From the NCBI RefSeq assembly GCF_910592395.1, contig NC_088322.1, positions 808,001 to 872,000 of the forward strand: 64,000 bases of DNA, read 5' to 3'. The first letter of the stretch is position 1; each line of letters begins with the position of its first letter. The translations under genes were made by a program, and so were the position numbers. The stretch comes from Lineus longissimus (lineage: Eukaryota; Nemertea; Pilidiophora; Heteronemertea; Lineidae). Below are positions 34,109 through 46,215 of this stretch, piece by piece. Under the pieces are notes generated by a model. That model ran no database searches, was not told where the DNA came from, and worked only from the letters and a program-made list of their open reading frames with translations.

Positions 34109-36074
34109 ATGTCGGACGCAGAAGAGCTACTAATATGTGAAGTAAAACGTTACAAATTTGTTTATGACATTTACAGATCCGACAACAAGGACAGCCTGAA
34201 GAAGGAAAATGCGTGGCGGGTAATTAGAGCAGCTCTAGGCAAAGGCAGTGAATATCTCCCTGTTGTTTTTTCACTTTGTTTATGAGACTTGCATTTTTCC
34301 GTCATTTTGAGTCGATTGTGGCATACATCATGTATATTGGCCAGTACCAATGCATTGAGTTAGCAGTCTTTACACCCTCATTGTAGGCCCATGTGTTTTT
34401 GCGGTGCCAGATACAATGTGAAGATTTATATAACCCGACGAGTGTCTCTATTTAAAGAAGATTTATTGTATGAGACATGGGACCAATAGTGTGGCCGCCT
34501 CAATAATGGAAATGTAGTTTTTAACAAAGGGGGCCTATTGAAGTATAGCCCAAGTCCCGTCATTCAGTCAGTCACACTGTAATCTTATAGAATGATAATC
34601 ACAATGCCCCACAGGACGATGGTACTTACGCGAGTTTGCAGTGATTTATTGCCCCCCCCTCCCCCATTATGAGCAGGGGAAGTTGCCCACTGACGCGAAT
34701 TTTGCTAGATTTCAAACGCATTTCATTAAAATACTGAAGGGAGCTCTTTAACTGTCCGTGGACATGAAAAAATGTTCACCAATCAAGTTAATTTTTGTTG
34801 CATTATGCGTGGAATGCCTTTAAGAACAGCCTCCATAGCCGGCAAGTGACGTACATTGGCCACAGCGCCTTGAAATTTAAATTTAGTGCCTGAGTTAAGG
34901 AATTTTCCTATTAGCGTTCAGTGGGGAACCAGTGGGAAACCAACAGGGTAATTAGCGCATGCGCAGTGGGTTATTCCTAAAATTTCTGGTAAGGCAATGC
35001 AATCACTGCAATCATGTATAGAGACACGATGCAATTGGACCAAACTTGACGCTGCAGTAGACAGGCCAAGATCTCTGTGAACACAGTAATAATTAACATT
35101 CTTCATAATTATATTTCAATTCTTTCCAGGCAACTGGGCTGCAAAGAGGTTCAAAGGTCTACGAGATGTCTACCTAAAAAAGAAACGAGAAATATCTAAC
35201 ATGAAGAGTGGGTCTGCAGCATCGTTTAAACCGAAGTGGAAATACTATGATTTGATGTCATTTCTTGCACCATTCATAAGAAGTGGAAGGTATGTACCAT
35301 TTTAGATTTATGCACGGTTTGAGCTGCTCTTTCATGAACAAACCTATCCGTAAAGTTAGCTGCTATTTATTCCCGCACACGGTAGCAATTGAACAGGTGT
35401 TGCATTGAATTAGCATACTGGGGTGTTCATTGGTTATGCGGGGAGGGTGTAGGAAATTTCAGAAACCGGTGATTTGAATTCGAGTCGAAGGTGCAGGTAT
35501 TTCCTTTCTAAATGACGACAATTTATTTTTCAGCACTGATGGCAACTTCAAACCCACAACAACCTGTACGGACACAGGTGCAAGCGCCATTGTGGAAGAT
35601 GTTGCAGACGACCAAAGTACTGAACGGAGGCGTATGGAACCTTTTGAAGAACCCATTGAACAGGAGGACCAGTCAGCTGAAACGTCTGTTTCGTCAATTC
35701 CATCTACATCTAAACGTAAAAGAACGGATAGAGATTCTGTAGATAGTGAAATCCTTTCTGTGCTAAAGAAATCTTCAGATGCGATTGGTAACATCAAACG
35801 TCCAAACAGAGATGAAACAATGGTATGGGCTGAATCAATCGGTATGCGCATGCAGAAGCTGACATCACGCCAGAGAGTATTGATGAGAGTTAAGGTGGAG
35901 CAGATGATGTTTGATGCAGAATTTGGAGAACAGACAACAGCGCTCCAAGATGGTGTCAAGTCGCAAGCTGATGATTCGTTCTCCGGAAGTTCACCCCATA
36001 CGTACACCGAACTGACATCTAATAACGTTGTATCATTTCCTGGTCTCCAAGATTATCAGCCGTATAAATATTGA
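34109..36074 (+). CDS. MADF-BESS DNA-binding protein of the Harbinger element, three exons
   Basis: Proposed exons 34109-34244, 35130-35289 and 35534-36074 join in phase to give 278 residues. The MADF domain is in exons 1-2 (LLICEVKRYKFVYDIYRSDN, then NWAAKRFKGLRDVYLKKKRE and WKYYDLMSFLAPF). A polar linker and a C-terminal BESS-like motif follow (LTSRQRVLMRVKVEQMMFD). Such proteins accompany Harbinger transposases and recruit them to the element ends. Intron 2 is GT-AG; intron 1 would use a GC donor (AAAG-GCAGTG), which is unusual. No stop or frameshift is seen. Confidence 0.8.
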
Positions 36075-36241
36075 TACCGGCATGTGAAACTATGGTTTAA
36101 ATTCAGAAGGCATTGCTACATGTATCAATCAGATCAATTGATCATTTGCCTAATCTGTCAAGTCTACATGTATTCATTGATAAATTGTTGAAAATATATC
36201 TTATTACACGATGATCAAGTTCGTTATCAATATTCATTCTA

Positions 36242-37666
36242 TCAATCAGGCTTTGAACCCCTCTGCACGTGGTTAAGTTGCCAGGGCAGGGCTCCTTCTT
36301 CACTGGTGAAGTAGTCTTTGACATTGTTCCTAACCTCTGCAGCATTTATATCGTAATTATTAGCACCAACGCGACCGATGGGGTTAAGAGCAGAGCCCTC
36401 GCCTACTTCTTTCCTCCACACTCCCTCTGTTATGTTGTGTTGTTCATCCTCCTGGTCAACAAAGCCTGCGCTGCAGGTTGTTTTGCCCGATCGGTCTCTC
36501 GTAGAAAGTTGTGGAGACAAAGTGTAGCTTTCACTATACCAACATCATGCTCCGGTTTAGAAATGATAGGCTTTCGGAAGATTCGCCATCGGGCAGCCAG
36601 TATTCCAAACGCATTTTCAATTATTCTTCGAGCCTGGGAAAGACGATAATTGAAGATGAGTTGATCCTGGGGTAGGTTTCGTCCGGGGAATGGACGGTGC
36701 GCAAAGGAAACGCTTCATCTCCAACAAGCATGTGCGGGACTTCTCGATTTGTCCCTGGTATGTAAGCCTGAAGGGGGAAATTCATTTCTCCACGTTCAAG
36801 AACTTTGCCGAATGCTGAATTTGCCAATACACCTCCGTCACTGTTGCGTCCGGGTGCTCCTACGTCTAATAGCGTGAATTTGTATTTCGCATCACAAACG
36901 GCCATAAGTACTATGCTGTGTGTTCCTTTGTAGTTGTAGAATGCTGACCCTGCATTGACGGGGGCCTGCATGACCACATGTTTTCCGTCAATGCTCCCAA
37001 CACAGTTCGGGAAATTCCAAAAGCGGAAAAAGTCCGAAGCAATTTCCTTTCATTTATCAGTAGATGGAGCTGCGACAAACCTACCCCCCAGAACTGTCCA
37101 AATGGCATTGCAGGTCTCACGCACAATAATGCAGACGGTTGACAGTCCCATACGATAGGCAAACGCGATTGATTGCTGTGAATCCCCAGAGGCGAGATAC
37201 CTGAAATAAAAGAATGTGGACATTATTATATTACCCATAAAATGTGATTCTTCAGAGGAAAATAAGGATGCACGGAATAAATTAATTTAATCGGTTATTG
37301 AAAAGTAACCTACCTCAAAGTAAGAACAAGACGTTGCTTTGGGTCTATGTGTGTCCTGTGGGTGTGATGGTGCTGAAGAGATGGGCCTACAAGCTGGAGC
37401 AGCTCTTCTAGCAATGGTGGGGTAAGGCGCAGATACTTGAAAAAGTAGGTGTGGTCACCGAGTTCCATCTCGCGGACTAGATTGTTAAAGTCCCCTTGTT
37501 CCCACCGCCGAGCGAATATCTCCCTCACATACATATCTCGTCGGTGGTGTTTCCTTCGCATCCTGTAGAGGACAGCCATTGCCTGGACTTTCAAAATAAG
37601 CAGTGCGTCCTCCTCCTCCATTTTGACGTGGCAGAATGGTATAATCGCGTGAGCATTCATAGTCAC
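36242..37666 (-). pseudogene. Harbinger (HARBI1-like) transposase, broken
   Basis: Exon 1 is 37314-37666 and exon 2 runs from 37200 downward, joined by a GT-AG intron in phase. The DDE core shows [10 protein letters not shown] (about 36985), [12 protein letters not shown] (about 36860) and VGDEAFPL (about 36710). A TGA at 37050-37052 replaces what is normally a tryptophan before the first catalytic block, and the frame shifts near 36700; beyond it another frame continues with [16 protein letters not shown], and 36242-36520 holds the C-terminal part. At least two lesions make it inactive. Confidence 0.88.
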
Positions 37667-37770
37667 GCGATACGACGCCTACAAAATCGTGCGATGGCAT
37701 AGGCGACCGACGCAGGACGCTGCGTTCGACGCCGGCGATGGTCGTGCGTCGGAGTATGAATCCACCTTTA

Positions 37771-38015
37771 GAGGCCTTTTGGCTAGCCGTCTGCATTTCA
37801 CGCATAACAAGCTGGATATTCGCAAGGTAAATGGCGTTTAACATGTTTGGTAAAATACACTACGGGTAGCTTGATTTTCTTTGGCGGTAGATCTCAGTGC
37901 CAGAAGTAGCTAATTTTTATTAATCCTTTGTTTCGGAAATAATTTCGTATTCTTTAAATGGAATTTTATGATTTTAAAAAAGGCCTGCATAAAACTTTCC
38001 TGATTCTCTTTTAGC
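37771..38015. other. No recognisable feature
   Basis: Short spacer between the Harbinger element and the next gene; nothing supported. Confidence 0.4.
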
Positions 38016-40515
38016 ATGGCGACCGAAGGTGCAAGTACCAGCAAGTCAACAAACAAAAAAAACGCGCCTACTCGATTTTTCCCAGCACTTGACATTCTTC
38101 TTCTCAGAGAACTGGTTGCGGTACAACCAACAACTAAGCCAGCGTGGGATCAAGTCCACCAACATGTGAACACAGCTTTGACGGAGGTCACAGTGAAGCG
38201 CGACAGCTTTGTCACTCTCCGGGCATGCAAGGATAGGGTGAACTCTCCGTGGCTCACAAGAAGGACGAGTTGAAATCTCTTAGAGCGTAAGTATATCTTA
38301 AACACTAAAACATTGCAGTGTAACACAAATGTGGCTGAGAGCGGTCATAATAGGCCATTGGTGATTTTTAGTTACCAGGGAGATATCATTTTCTTGATGG
38401 AAAAATTGGTCCAAGTATATATACATGTACTATGTGTTTTTCCATTGCTTTAGCACCAATTAAAACACTATTTTAAAATTTATACTCCCAGTTTCTTTCC
38501 CGGCTGAAAATGCGTCACGCTGACCTTTGATCAGGACCTGCAATGTTACTCATTAACTTTTGTGTCACTTTTTAGGTCTGGGACAGATGAGGAATACGAC
38601 GAGCGAGCCCAGCCGCTTACTGAGTTGGCCAACCTTAGTGATGAAAGGGCGGCCAAAAAGCAGGAAGAAAAACCCGATCTCAAGGAAGCCCAGGGACGAC
38701 AAATACGCCAGGCTGCTATGGAGACGCTGAAAGTAAGAGACGATCCGGAAAAACACGCGGATGGTTTTGATCGTGAGTTGGACGGAGCTGATGAAAATCT
38801 CGAACAACATGGAAAGAATGGTAAGAATAATTTTTTTTTCTCCACGAAAGTATGAAACTCGCTTTAATGGCAGCTACTGATTGACAGTACGTACATTGTA
38901 TTACATGTAACATAACCCGACTCTGCATTAAACGGCGGGTACACTATTCTTTTTGCAGCTGCGAATTGCACCACCATGCTGGCAACGAAGAAGCGTCGAA
39001 CTGATTCTGCAGAGTACGTGACGTATCTAAAAGATAAACTTTCCTTTGAAAAAGAGCGTTTCGAACAGTACAAGTCTGGCACAGGTGAGACAAACCCCAA
39101 TGTTTTGATCAAACTCCTCAAAGTGACAGTGCGTCACGGTTGATAATAAAACTGACTACGGTAGTTTATTTCTGCCATCGAACATTCAAATCAACACTTC
39201 GCATACTTTTGCCCATGATCATGATGATGGCGATCATCGATCATCATGATCACCGAGTAATTGCTCAAACAGTTGCCCTATTCTGATTTTCATTCTGTGT
39301 ATCTAACGAATATTTATCTGTAATTCCAGATACTGAAGATGATGACCTACCAGCTTCACAAGAACGATCGACCGCCCTCATATCAAGCAAAGACACACAG
39401 CATGTCCTAAGACTGGCTTGTATACTCCATATTATTAGCCATACGATGTTGGAGAGGCTCGAGAGAACCGAATCTACAGATATACCCTTAGAGGTACCAT
39501 TTGGCCGCGTGGTTGCCGCAAAAGCTCTCTATGCAGCCATGACACAACAAAAGAACATATTTGTCCAGGTAATCAATCATCTTTCGACTTATCTACTCTC
39601 TGCTTCTGAATTTTTGATAAAATGAGCAGAGTCAACTTAATGTCGCTCTCATCTCATTGGACGCTACACATGAAAGGTGGTAATTTTCGCAACTGGTTTG
39701 ACACCAAACACGGTTAACTTGCAGGGCGTTGATGTTTTGGAAAAATTACAATAACAATCTTTAAAAATTTAATCAAATCCTTTCCTTTTGCATTGCAGTC
39801 CATTAGGCAAATATCTTCAGCGGACAGTCACAGATTAGCCCCAGTCAAGAGCTTGCAACAGCGGGTATTACGCGCCATTTGCAACAAATCCGGTCCAATC
39901 ACAACTCTTACCGAGGTTCAAAAACACGTGAAGGGATCTCTTGTACTGAGCCTTAAAGGTCAGCATCAGTTTACTTTAGTCTCCGGATAAAGAACTCAAT
40001 CAAGTTGCTATGGGTTGCTATGAGGCATGATCGCATAATACGCATTGCTCCTTCTTCTTTTCACGCAGCAAAAGAGCGTTTCACACGGTAGAAATAGACC
40101 TATAGGCATTGTTTTGTCACGTCAAAAGCTGTCAACTGTTATTGGCACACACCGACAGGTCCTTTTGGAGTCTGGATATCACAAAACTGTATTATTCTGA
40201 ACAACACTTTACTATATTGTTGCTTTTTCAGATGAAATGACCGAGATCACGCGAGGTGGCTTCGGGAAGGTGGTAACCACCAATGATCGATGGAAAACCA
40301 CTGTCTTCATGAAACCCTGGCCAGGTTCAATCAAGGAAATGGACAAGCATTTGAAGTTGGCAGGGTCAACCCTGGGCCGCTATACCGCCAACTTTAACGA
40401 CGTGAGTCGCCTCTCGGAACGACTTACCGACATCTGCCGGGAGCACCACCCTCATATCGAGGCGATGGACAACATAATAAGCCAAAAGGAGGACAGCGAG
40501 ACCGAACCGGAGTAA
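38016..40515 (+). CDS. Six-exon Myb/SANT-like protein, with a one-base lesion in exon 1
   Basis: Exons 38016-38286, 38576-38820, 38959-39084, 39330-39568, 39799-39958 and 40232-40515 all have GT-AG introns and agree in phase, provided one base is missing near 38245 in exon 1, where the frame otherwise runs into TGA. Exon 1 encodes a trihelix Myb/SANT-like domain (RFFPALDILLLRELVAVQPT, RACKDRV). Exons 2-3 are highly charged (SGTDEEYDERAQPLTEL; LSFEKERFEQYK). Exon 4 holds LRLACILHIISHTMLERLE, reminiscent of the C-terminus of DUF3987-type helicase-like proteins. The last exons form a winged-helix-like tail. About 442 residues. It may be the DNA-binding partner of a transposon or a domesticated gene. 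Confidence 0.65.
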
Positions 40516-41317
40516 ATTGGACAGCACTTCACATCACAATAATCACAGATATTTAATTCCAAAGTGGTCAATTCGGATGTCAAAGTATAGTTCGCACATC
40601 GATGTTTAGTATTATTTGTAATGACACAAGGAAGCAATTATTGTCTTTGCGCTTTGTTAATATTATATGTATAGGCCTACCTACATGAAACTGCAGATTT
40701 CGAAATAAGACTGCATGATCTCATTGTTTGAGTGAAACGTATGTTTTGAATAAAATGCATGTTGTCAAATTTCTTTCGGTGTTAATTTTAAATAATGTGA
40801 TCTTACGAAAACGACCCAAAATTCACACTTACCCATTATTCAACGGCCACTATTAGGGACCATCTCAAAATGAACTTGAAGCCAAAATGATTGAATATTT
40901 TCATCTCTTCTCTGTGAGTTTTTGCACAGCTACCCAAAAGGGCATGGATATCTACTTATGAATGATAAGTCACATCTAAAGACGAAGTGGAAAAGGATGA
41001 CGTACGGTATGTGCCCATTCTGCGATACCCAGCGTTAGACTTCTGTCGTCCCGGGCCCGGTTGCACAATCAGCGTTAGACAAAACACTGACGTTAACTCT
41101 TTAATAAGCAATAACTCTTTTTAATGGAATTTACTAAAGGAAATAACGCTACACTATACTACCGGGAATGGTAGACGACTGTCGACAATCGAATTTCATA
41201 AATTTGACGTCTAAAGGGATCATCTCTTGCACTGGAGCCTTAAAGGTCAACTTTGGTCTCCTTTATTGAACTTTATTAAGTATTTTGCATTGAACCTTTT
41301 CAGGTTAGATCTTCTCA
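40516..41317. other. Intergenic, no supported feature
   Basis: No gene seen. GGGCCCGGTTGCACAATCAG near 41053 resembles ends of some DNA transposons, but I found no partner repeat. Confidence 0.4.
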
Positions 41318-42893
41318 ATGAATACCAACGGTTTTGGAAGTGGTTTTGAGTTTCCGAAAGTTCACATAGGAGACCATGGTGACTGTTCGGCGACGAAAAT
41401 CGCGAGGGGCAGCTACTCTCGGTTTCAAAAGACTGGACCTACAACGCTCGAGGACATCCTCCACCTGGTTCAACGTCCGCAAATCGACATTATCAGATGG
41501 CTTCAAGACCACGGCCTATTAACAACACAGTACTTGTGTCCAAAATGCTTGCTACCGATGCACTTTAAACAAGCCACCGGATCGAAACGCAGCAGTGATG
41601 GATACGAGTGGACATGCCAAAGGACCATTGATGGAAAAAGACACAGGTATAGTAACAATTATCTTGAGAACGTTTTAAATTCCACCAGAGTCCTAGGACC
41701 GTCTATTGATTTCAATCACCCGTCAAAAACATCGGACCGGAGCGACGTTTGTTACTTAAGAGACCCATCCCAGTACATGTACTTCGTTTGAATGAATTGT
41801 TATAAATGTACCATCATCCTTATCATTTACATTTTTATCACAGGGTGACTAGATCCATCCGCAAGGGGTTGTGGTTCCAGAGCATGAACCTTACTCTGGG
41901 CGAAGCACTTACGATTATTTATTACTGGACAAGGAAAGAGAGTCAAGCCAATGTTCAGCACGAGATGAAAGTTTCGAACAAGACAACAGTGGACTGGTTC
42001 AATTATTGTAGAGAGGTCGCGGTCAACATTTGTGCAGAGAACGGTTCCCCAATTGGAGGAGAAGACATCGAAGTAGAGATAGACGAGAGTAAAATTGGCA
42101 AGAGAAAATACCATCGGGGCCACCTCGTCGAAGGCCAGTGGGTGTTCGGTGGATGCGAGAAGGATTCAAGTGACAATATATTTCTTGTCGCTGTACCACA
42201 ACGAACGAAGGAGGTATTGCTACCACTGATACAGAAATGGATTCGACCTCAGAGCATAATTTCGTCCGGTATGTTTAGGTTGCCTCTGACAAAAAAATTG
42301 TTGTTGTCTGATCGAATAGAGGTACATAGAAGTAGTCGCTTTCCTTTCGTATTCACTGGGATGGAGGAACCTGTACCTAGAAATAATTTCCGCCATAAGC
42401 AGGCGACCTTTTGTTCGATCATAAGACGTTTGTTTCCTTATCACACTAGCTTTCGCCAGAAAGGAAACCTGATGGCAAACACTACAAGTTATAGAAACTG
42501 GCAAGCCAGTCGCGGTGGCCAAAGTCATTTCACGTTTTTTTAGAATACTCATCATCGTATCCTATAATTAATTCAATTCCTGTATGATCTTGTCATTTTT
42601 TTACAGATTGCTGGAAGCCTTATCAGGGGATCTGCGATCTTCCCGAGTGCTACGTTCACAAAACCGTGAACCACTCCATAGAGTACAAGGCAGCAGATGG
42701 AACATGTACTAATACCATAGAAGGCACCTGGAGGCACCTAAAGAGATCTCTCCCGCCGGCTTGCCGACATGACTTCTACTGTGGGTATTTGGCCGAGTAC
42801 TTTTGGAGGAAGAAGAACTCCAAGACATACGACCTCTTCCTGAAATTCCTATCCGACATTGCACAGTTCTGCCCACCAATGCAAAGGGACTGA
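41318..42893 (+). CDS. ISXO2-like (IS1595/Merlin-related) transposase, three exons
   Basis: Exons 41318-41646, 41844-42268 and 42607-42893 join with GT-AG introns in perfect phase (347 codons including the stop). An N-terminal zinc-ribbon-like region (CPKCLLP ... WTCQR) precedes the catalytic domain: VEIDESKIGKRKYHRGH carries the first aspartate, SSDCWKPYQG (spanning the exon 2-3 junction) the second, and TNTIEGTWRHLK the acidic third site, the pattern of pfam ISXO2-like DDE transposases and Merlin elements. No disruption is seen. Short terminal inverted repeats are not evident, so it may be an immobile or domesticated copy. Confidence 0.85.
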
Positions 42894-43318
42894 ACTCATG
42901 ACATTTTGAAGCGCCCTGCCTCTGGAAATTTTTGAACCAGGCATATGGGACCACAGAATGTACTTGTACAGGTCCTCGGCTGAGACTAGAGACACATCAG
43001 AATGATGCATGTAAATGTGATGAATTGTGTACACATTTAGTAGTACTAGTATATATTATAAAGTGCAAATTGCTGAGGATGATGATGATATATTTAAATG
43101 ATTGTGACAACATTTATTATTTTCATTCTTTTCAATTCTCCTAGAAACTCTTGCCGGTGACTACCACTGAAGGAACATTACAGGAGAGTCGATTGCAGTA
43201 CGGTCGGCCGGCATAGAGGGACAAGGGCATGAATTCAAAAAAAGGATATATATTGAAATAGCCCTACCTCTAATGACTAGCGTGGTGAACGCGGACCCTT
43301 CCACCGGACCAGGACAGT
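42894..43318. other. No recognisable feature
   Basis: Nothing supported between the transposase stop and the next element. Confidence 0.4.
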
Positions 43319-43327
43319 AAACGGAGT

Positions 43328-44502
43328 GGGTAGTTGTAAAACAAGAAACACAGAAACGAAACAGAAACACAGAAACGCAGAAACGAAACGCAGAAACGAA
43401 AATCAAACGGGTTTTCATAAAAGTTGGAATCAAGCGGCACGCCGATACTTTCCTTGCCCAATCCGTTGTTATTGTCGTTTAAAAGTAAAATCTGAGGTTG
43501 GTGGGTTGCGGCCAGCCGGAATGCAATAGAGTTGTTGAGGGGATACATGGAGCAACTTTGGGGGGGGGGGGGGGGGGGGGCGGCACGATATGGGTGAAGT
43601 CTTTTGAGGTGGTGGTGTAGTACTTTGGTAGGTTCGATTCGATTCCTACAGCATGTTATTTCAAATGAAGGTGCAGTGCAACATCTTGCCTTGTGGTGTT
43701 CAATTTACATGAAGTACCAGGATCATCCTACAAATCCCGTCTGATGCAGCACTAAATACAAGGTACGGTACCAGTACATGGGTGAATCATTTCGACGTTA
43801 TGTGAGACGTGAGAGACCAATTTTGGCGACTAGAATAGAGTAAAGTGGGGGGGGGGGGGGCGGGCGGGCACTAGACTTGGACTTGGAGTAACTCAATCTT
43901 GCCTGCCCAGCTGCTGCCTTTAAATAGTCCCTTTAAATATCTGTTTATGTTAATGAGGTTGCAGTAGGGAAGTTCAGCCTAGTGTCGTGCACAGGCCATG
44001 GAATGTACAAAAGAACAGGACTCGCTATTCGAAGGACTATTTTCTATTTACGCCGTGTAGTACATACATGTAGTGTATTGGGGAGGTCAGTGTAAATAGA
44101 AAATAGTCCTTCGAATAGAGAGTCATGTTCTATTGTACATTCCTAGCAGGCCTATGGTCGTGTTCTGGTCATTGGTCATGCCGACTTACTGGCGGCTCAT
44201 ATCGATCATAAAGTCCTCATGCCCTACAGATGGTGGATCGGCATGGTCAGGGGCACGATCAAGGCCGGATGCTGCCAATCTGCGCACACGTTGATGAGGC
44301 TAAAAGGGGTATTGGGAAATGAGCATTCCTCCTTCCATTCCGACTGAATACCAGTTTTAGTTACACCCGCGTTCGCGGCCACAACCATGGCAACAAGATG
44401 GAGTCTGCAGACCAGAATTCGCCACAAGACTGGTTTCTGCGTTTCGTTTCTGTGTTTCTGTGTTTCTGTTTCGTTTCTGTGTTTCTTGTTTTACAACTAC
44501 CC
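43328..44502. mobile_element. Non-autonomous DNA transposon with 9 bp target duplication
   Basis: Inverted ends of about 70 bp start GGGTAGTTGTAAAACAAG and consist mostly of GAAACACA/GAAACG units. The 9-mer AAACGGAGT flanks both sides exactly (43319-43327 and 44503-44511). The interior is non-coding with two G-runs (43559 and 43848) and a long hairpin (43998-44150). A 9 bp duplication fits Mutator-like or Merlin elements; I cannot decide which. Confidence 0.88.
43998..44150. repeat. Long hairpin inside the non-autonomous transposon
   Basis: Arms of about 55 bp (43998-44053 and 44091-44150) share GAAGGACTATTTTCTATTTA in inverted order and enclose a loop of about 37 bp. Confidence 0.85.
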
Positions 44503-44511
44503 AAACGGAGT

Positions 44512-45002
44512 AGTGTATTCGATACCAGCACAGGAGATTGAAGTTTGAGTCAGTGATCTTTTGACACGCTGATTTGATGACGTCACGCATTTGACGTTGC
44601 GTCTAATGACGTTATAGTTGGTAACTCGGCGCAGCGTTACCATGGAGATTGATTGTTGTGCATTGATTTCGGACTGCAGGGAAGTTTATTCTCTGCATTA
44701 TTTCCGATGTATTTGTCTATCTACTAATAGAACTTCGAGCTCCTGTGTCGTGCCAGAAAACTGTTAGACGATTGGGCCTACCATTTATTAGAATATAGCC
44801 CCGTTCTGCGCCCCGACTCGATAGAGTACAAAGACAAGCAGGAGAACACTGCATGGTGGAATGAATCACTAGCTGATAGTAATTAACATCTCGCGACCAG
44901 TCCAGATAGGAGACTGACGCCAATAAACATGTTGAGACCGGAGCGACGGGGTTTCCACTACCGGTACTTTCAGGTTAGCACGCTGCCGGTCACCTGACAA
45001 CT
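44512..45002. other. No recognisable feature
   Basis: Nothing supported. Confidence 0.4.
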
Positions 45003-45330
45003 TGACCACCCGACCAATCGACCAATCCGCCCCTCGGCCTCATCCCCTACCGACCAATCGACCACCCGACCAATCGACCACCCGACCAATCGACCACCCG
45101 ACCAATCGACCACCCGACCAATCGACCACCCGACCAATCGACCACCCGACCAATCGACCACCCGACCAATCGACCACCCGACCAATCGACCACCCGACCA
45201 CCCGACCAATCCACCATCCGACCAATCCACCACCCGACCAATCCACCACCCGACGAATCCACCACCCGACCAATCGACCATCCGACCAATCGATCAATCC
45301 ACCTCGATCATCCCTACCAATCGACCACCC
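45003..45330. repeat. Minisatellite with 16 bp unit CGACCACCCGACCAAT
   Basis: A long array of near-perfect 16 bp units, decaying into shorter CCACCCGACCAATC pieces at the right. Because 16 is not a multiple of three, all frames are open and encode rotating P/T/D/R-rich or W/G/R-rich peptides; these are not genes. Confidence 0.95.
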
Positions 45331-46215
45331 CTCATCCCCTATTATATTACCTCCATGCCCCAACGGCTCTGCTATTCAGTGCAATTGATTCCGGGACTAC
45401 TTTTTATATTTTTTATTTTCATTTTTATTTTTTACTGCGCTACTTTTGACGGGGGATTCTACACTCCTTCCTAACATTTTTATGGTAGGTTCTCCTAGCA
45501 AGGATACATCAAATATCACTGTGAAACGTGAAGACTAGAGGGCTGACTTGTCCCGTACGCGGATTAAACCGATGTGATTGAGCGTTGTGTCAATCAGTGT
45601 CAATACCGTTGCATTGTACTGAAGTCGCTGCGTCATCCGTGGATTCGGTGACGTCGGGTTGACCCGTGGCGTCGCTCTTCGTGGAGAGACGTTCCCTTCG
45701 ATGACGCAATTTGGCGTCAGATTTGGTGGGAAAACTGGGTCGCGCATGTGTCCCGATAGGTGGCGACATATAGTGTGTTTGCGGGTTTGGCTCGCCGGGT
45801 GATGGTTGCCATGAAAACGGTTTCGAAAAGGTGTTTTCTCATCAGTAATCAGTGCGGGAAAGAAGGAGTATGGTGCAGGTACCAAAGTGAACCCTGTGAA
45901 ATCTTATGTGTGGTAAGACTGTGAGTATGTCCCGAAAGGGTCGATATTCACCACTGTATTGCCAAAGCAGTACACAGAAGGGTTGTGCTGGGTTTGCAAA
46001 ATAAAGGAATGAAACTGCTGAGGTGTCATTCAAAAGGTGCGACAAAGTTGGGTGTGAGGACTTGGATTCTGAGTGATATCCCGGCTGATGCGCCGTAGCA
46101 TGGTAAAGAAATAGTACGTGGGACCACAGCACTGTGAAGTGGTGTGCGAGACCAGGTAGCTCAGGTCCATTGGAGAAAATTAAATAGTGGAAACGCCAGG
46201 ATGAATAGATCAAGG
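45331..46215 (-). other. Probable 3' tail of the Penelope element
   Basis: Downstream of the Penelope stop on the minus strand. It has no conserved domain, and its right boundary is not determined. Open frames here (for example 45535-45885) have no recognised similarity. Confidence 0.4.

Larger units (their letters stand above)
33766..37767. mobile_element. PIF/Harbinger DNA transposon, 4,002 bp
   Basis: Ends AGCCTAGTTCATACTCC and (inverted) AGGTGGATTCATACTCC share the TTCATACTCC core followed by an RACGCACGACC match. It is flanked by TTA on both sides (33763-33765 and 37768-37770), the 3 bp target of this superfamily. It has the classic two genes: a MADF/BESS DNA-binding protein (plus) and a DDE transposase (minus), convergent. 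The transposase is broken, so it is no longer autonomous. Confidence 0.9.

Noticed and set aside
40981-41110. GGGCCCGGTTGCACAATCAG as the end of a DNA transposon around the ISXO2-like gene
   Set aside because: I found no inverted partner downstream of the gene.
45002-45388. Long proline/threonine- and tryptophan/glycine-rich open frames on both strands
   Set aside because: They are translations of a 16 bp minisatellite whose frame rotates; no start context or domain.
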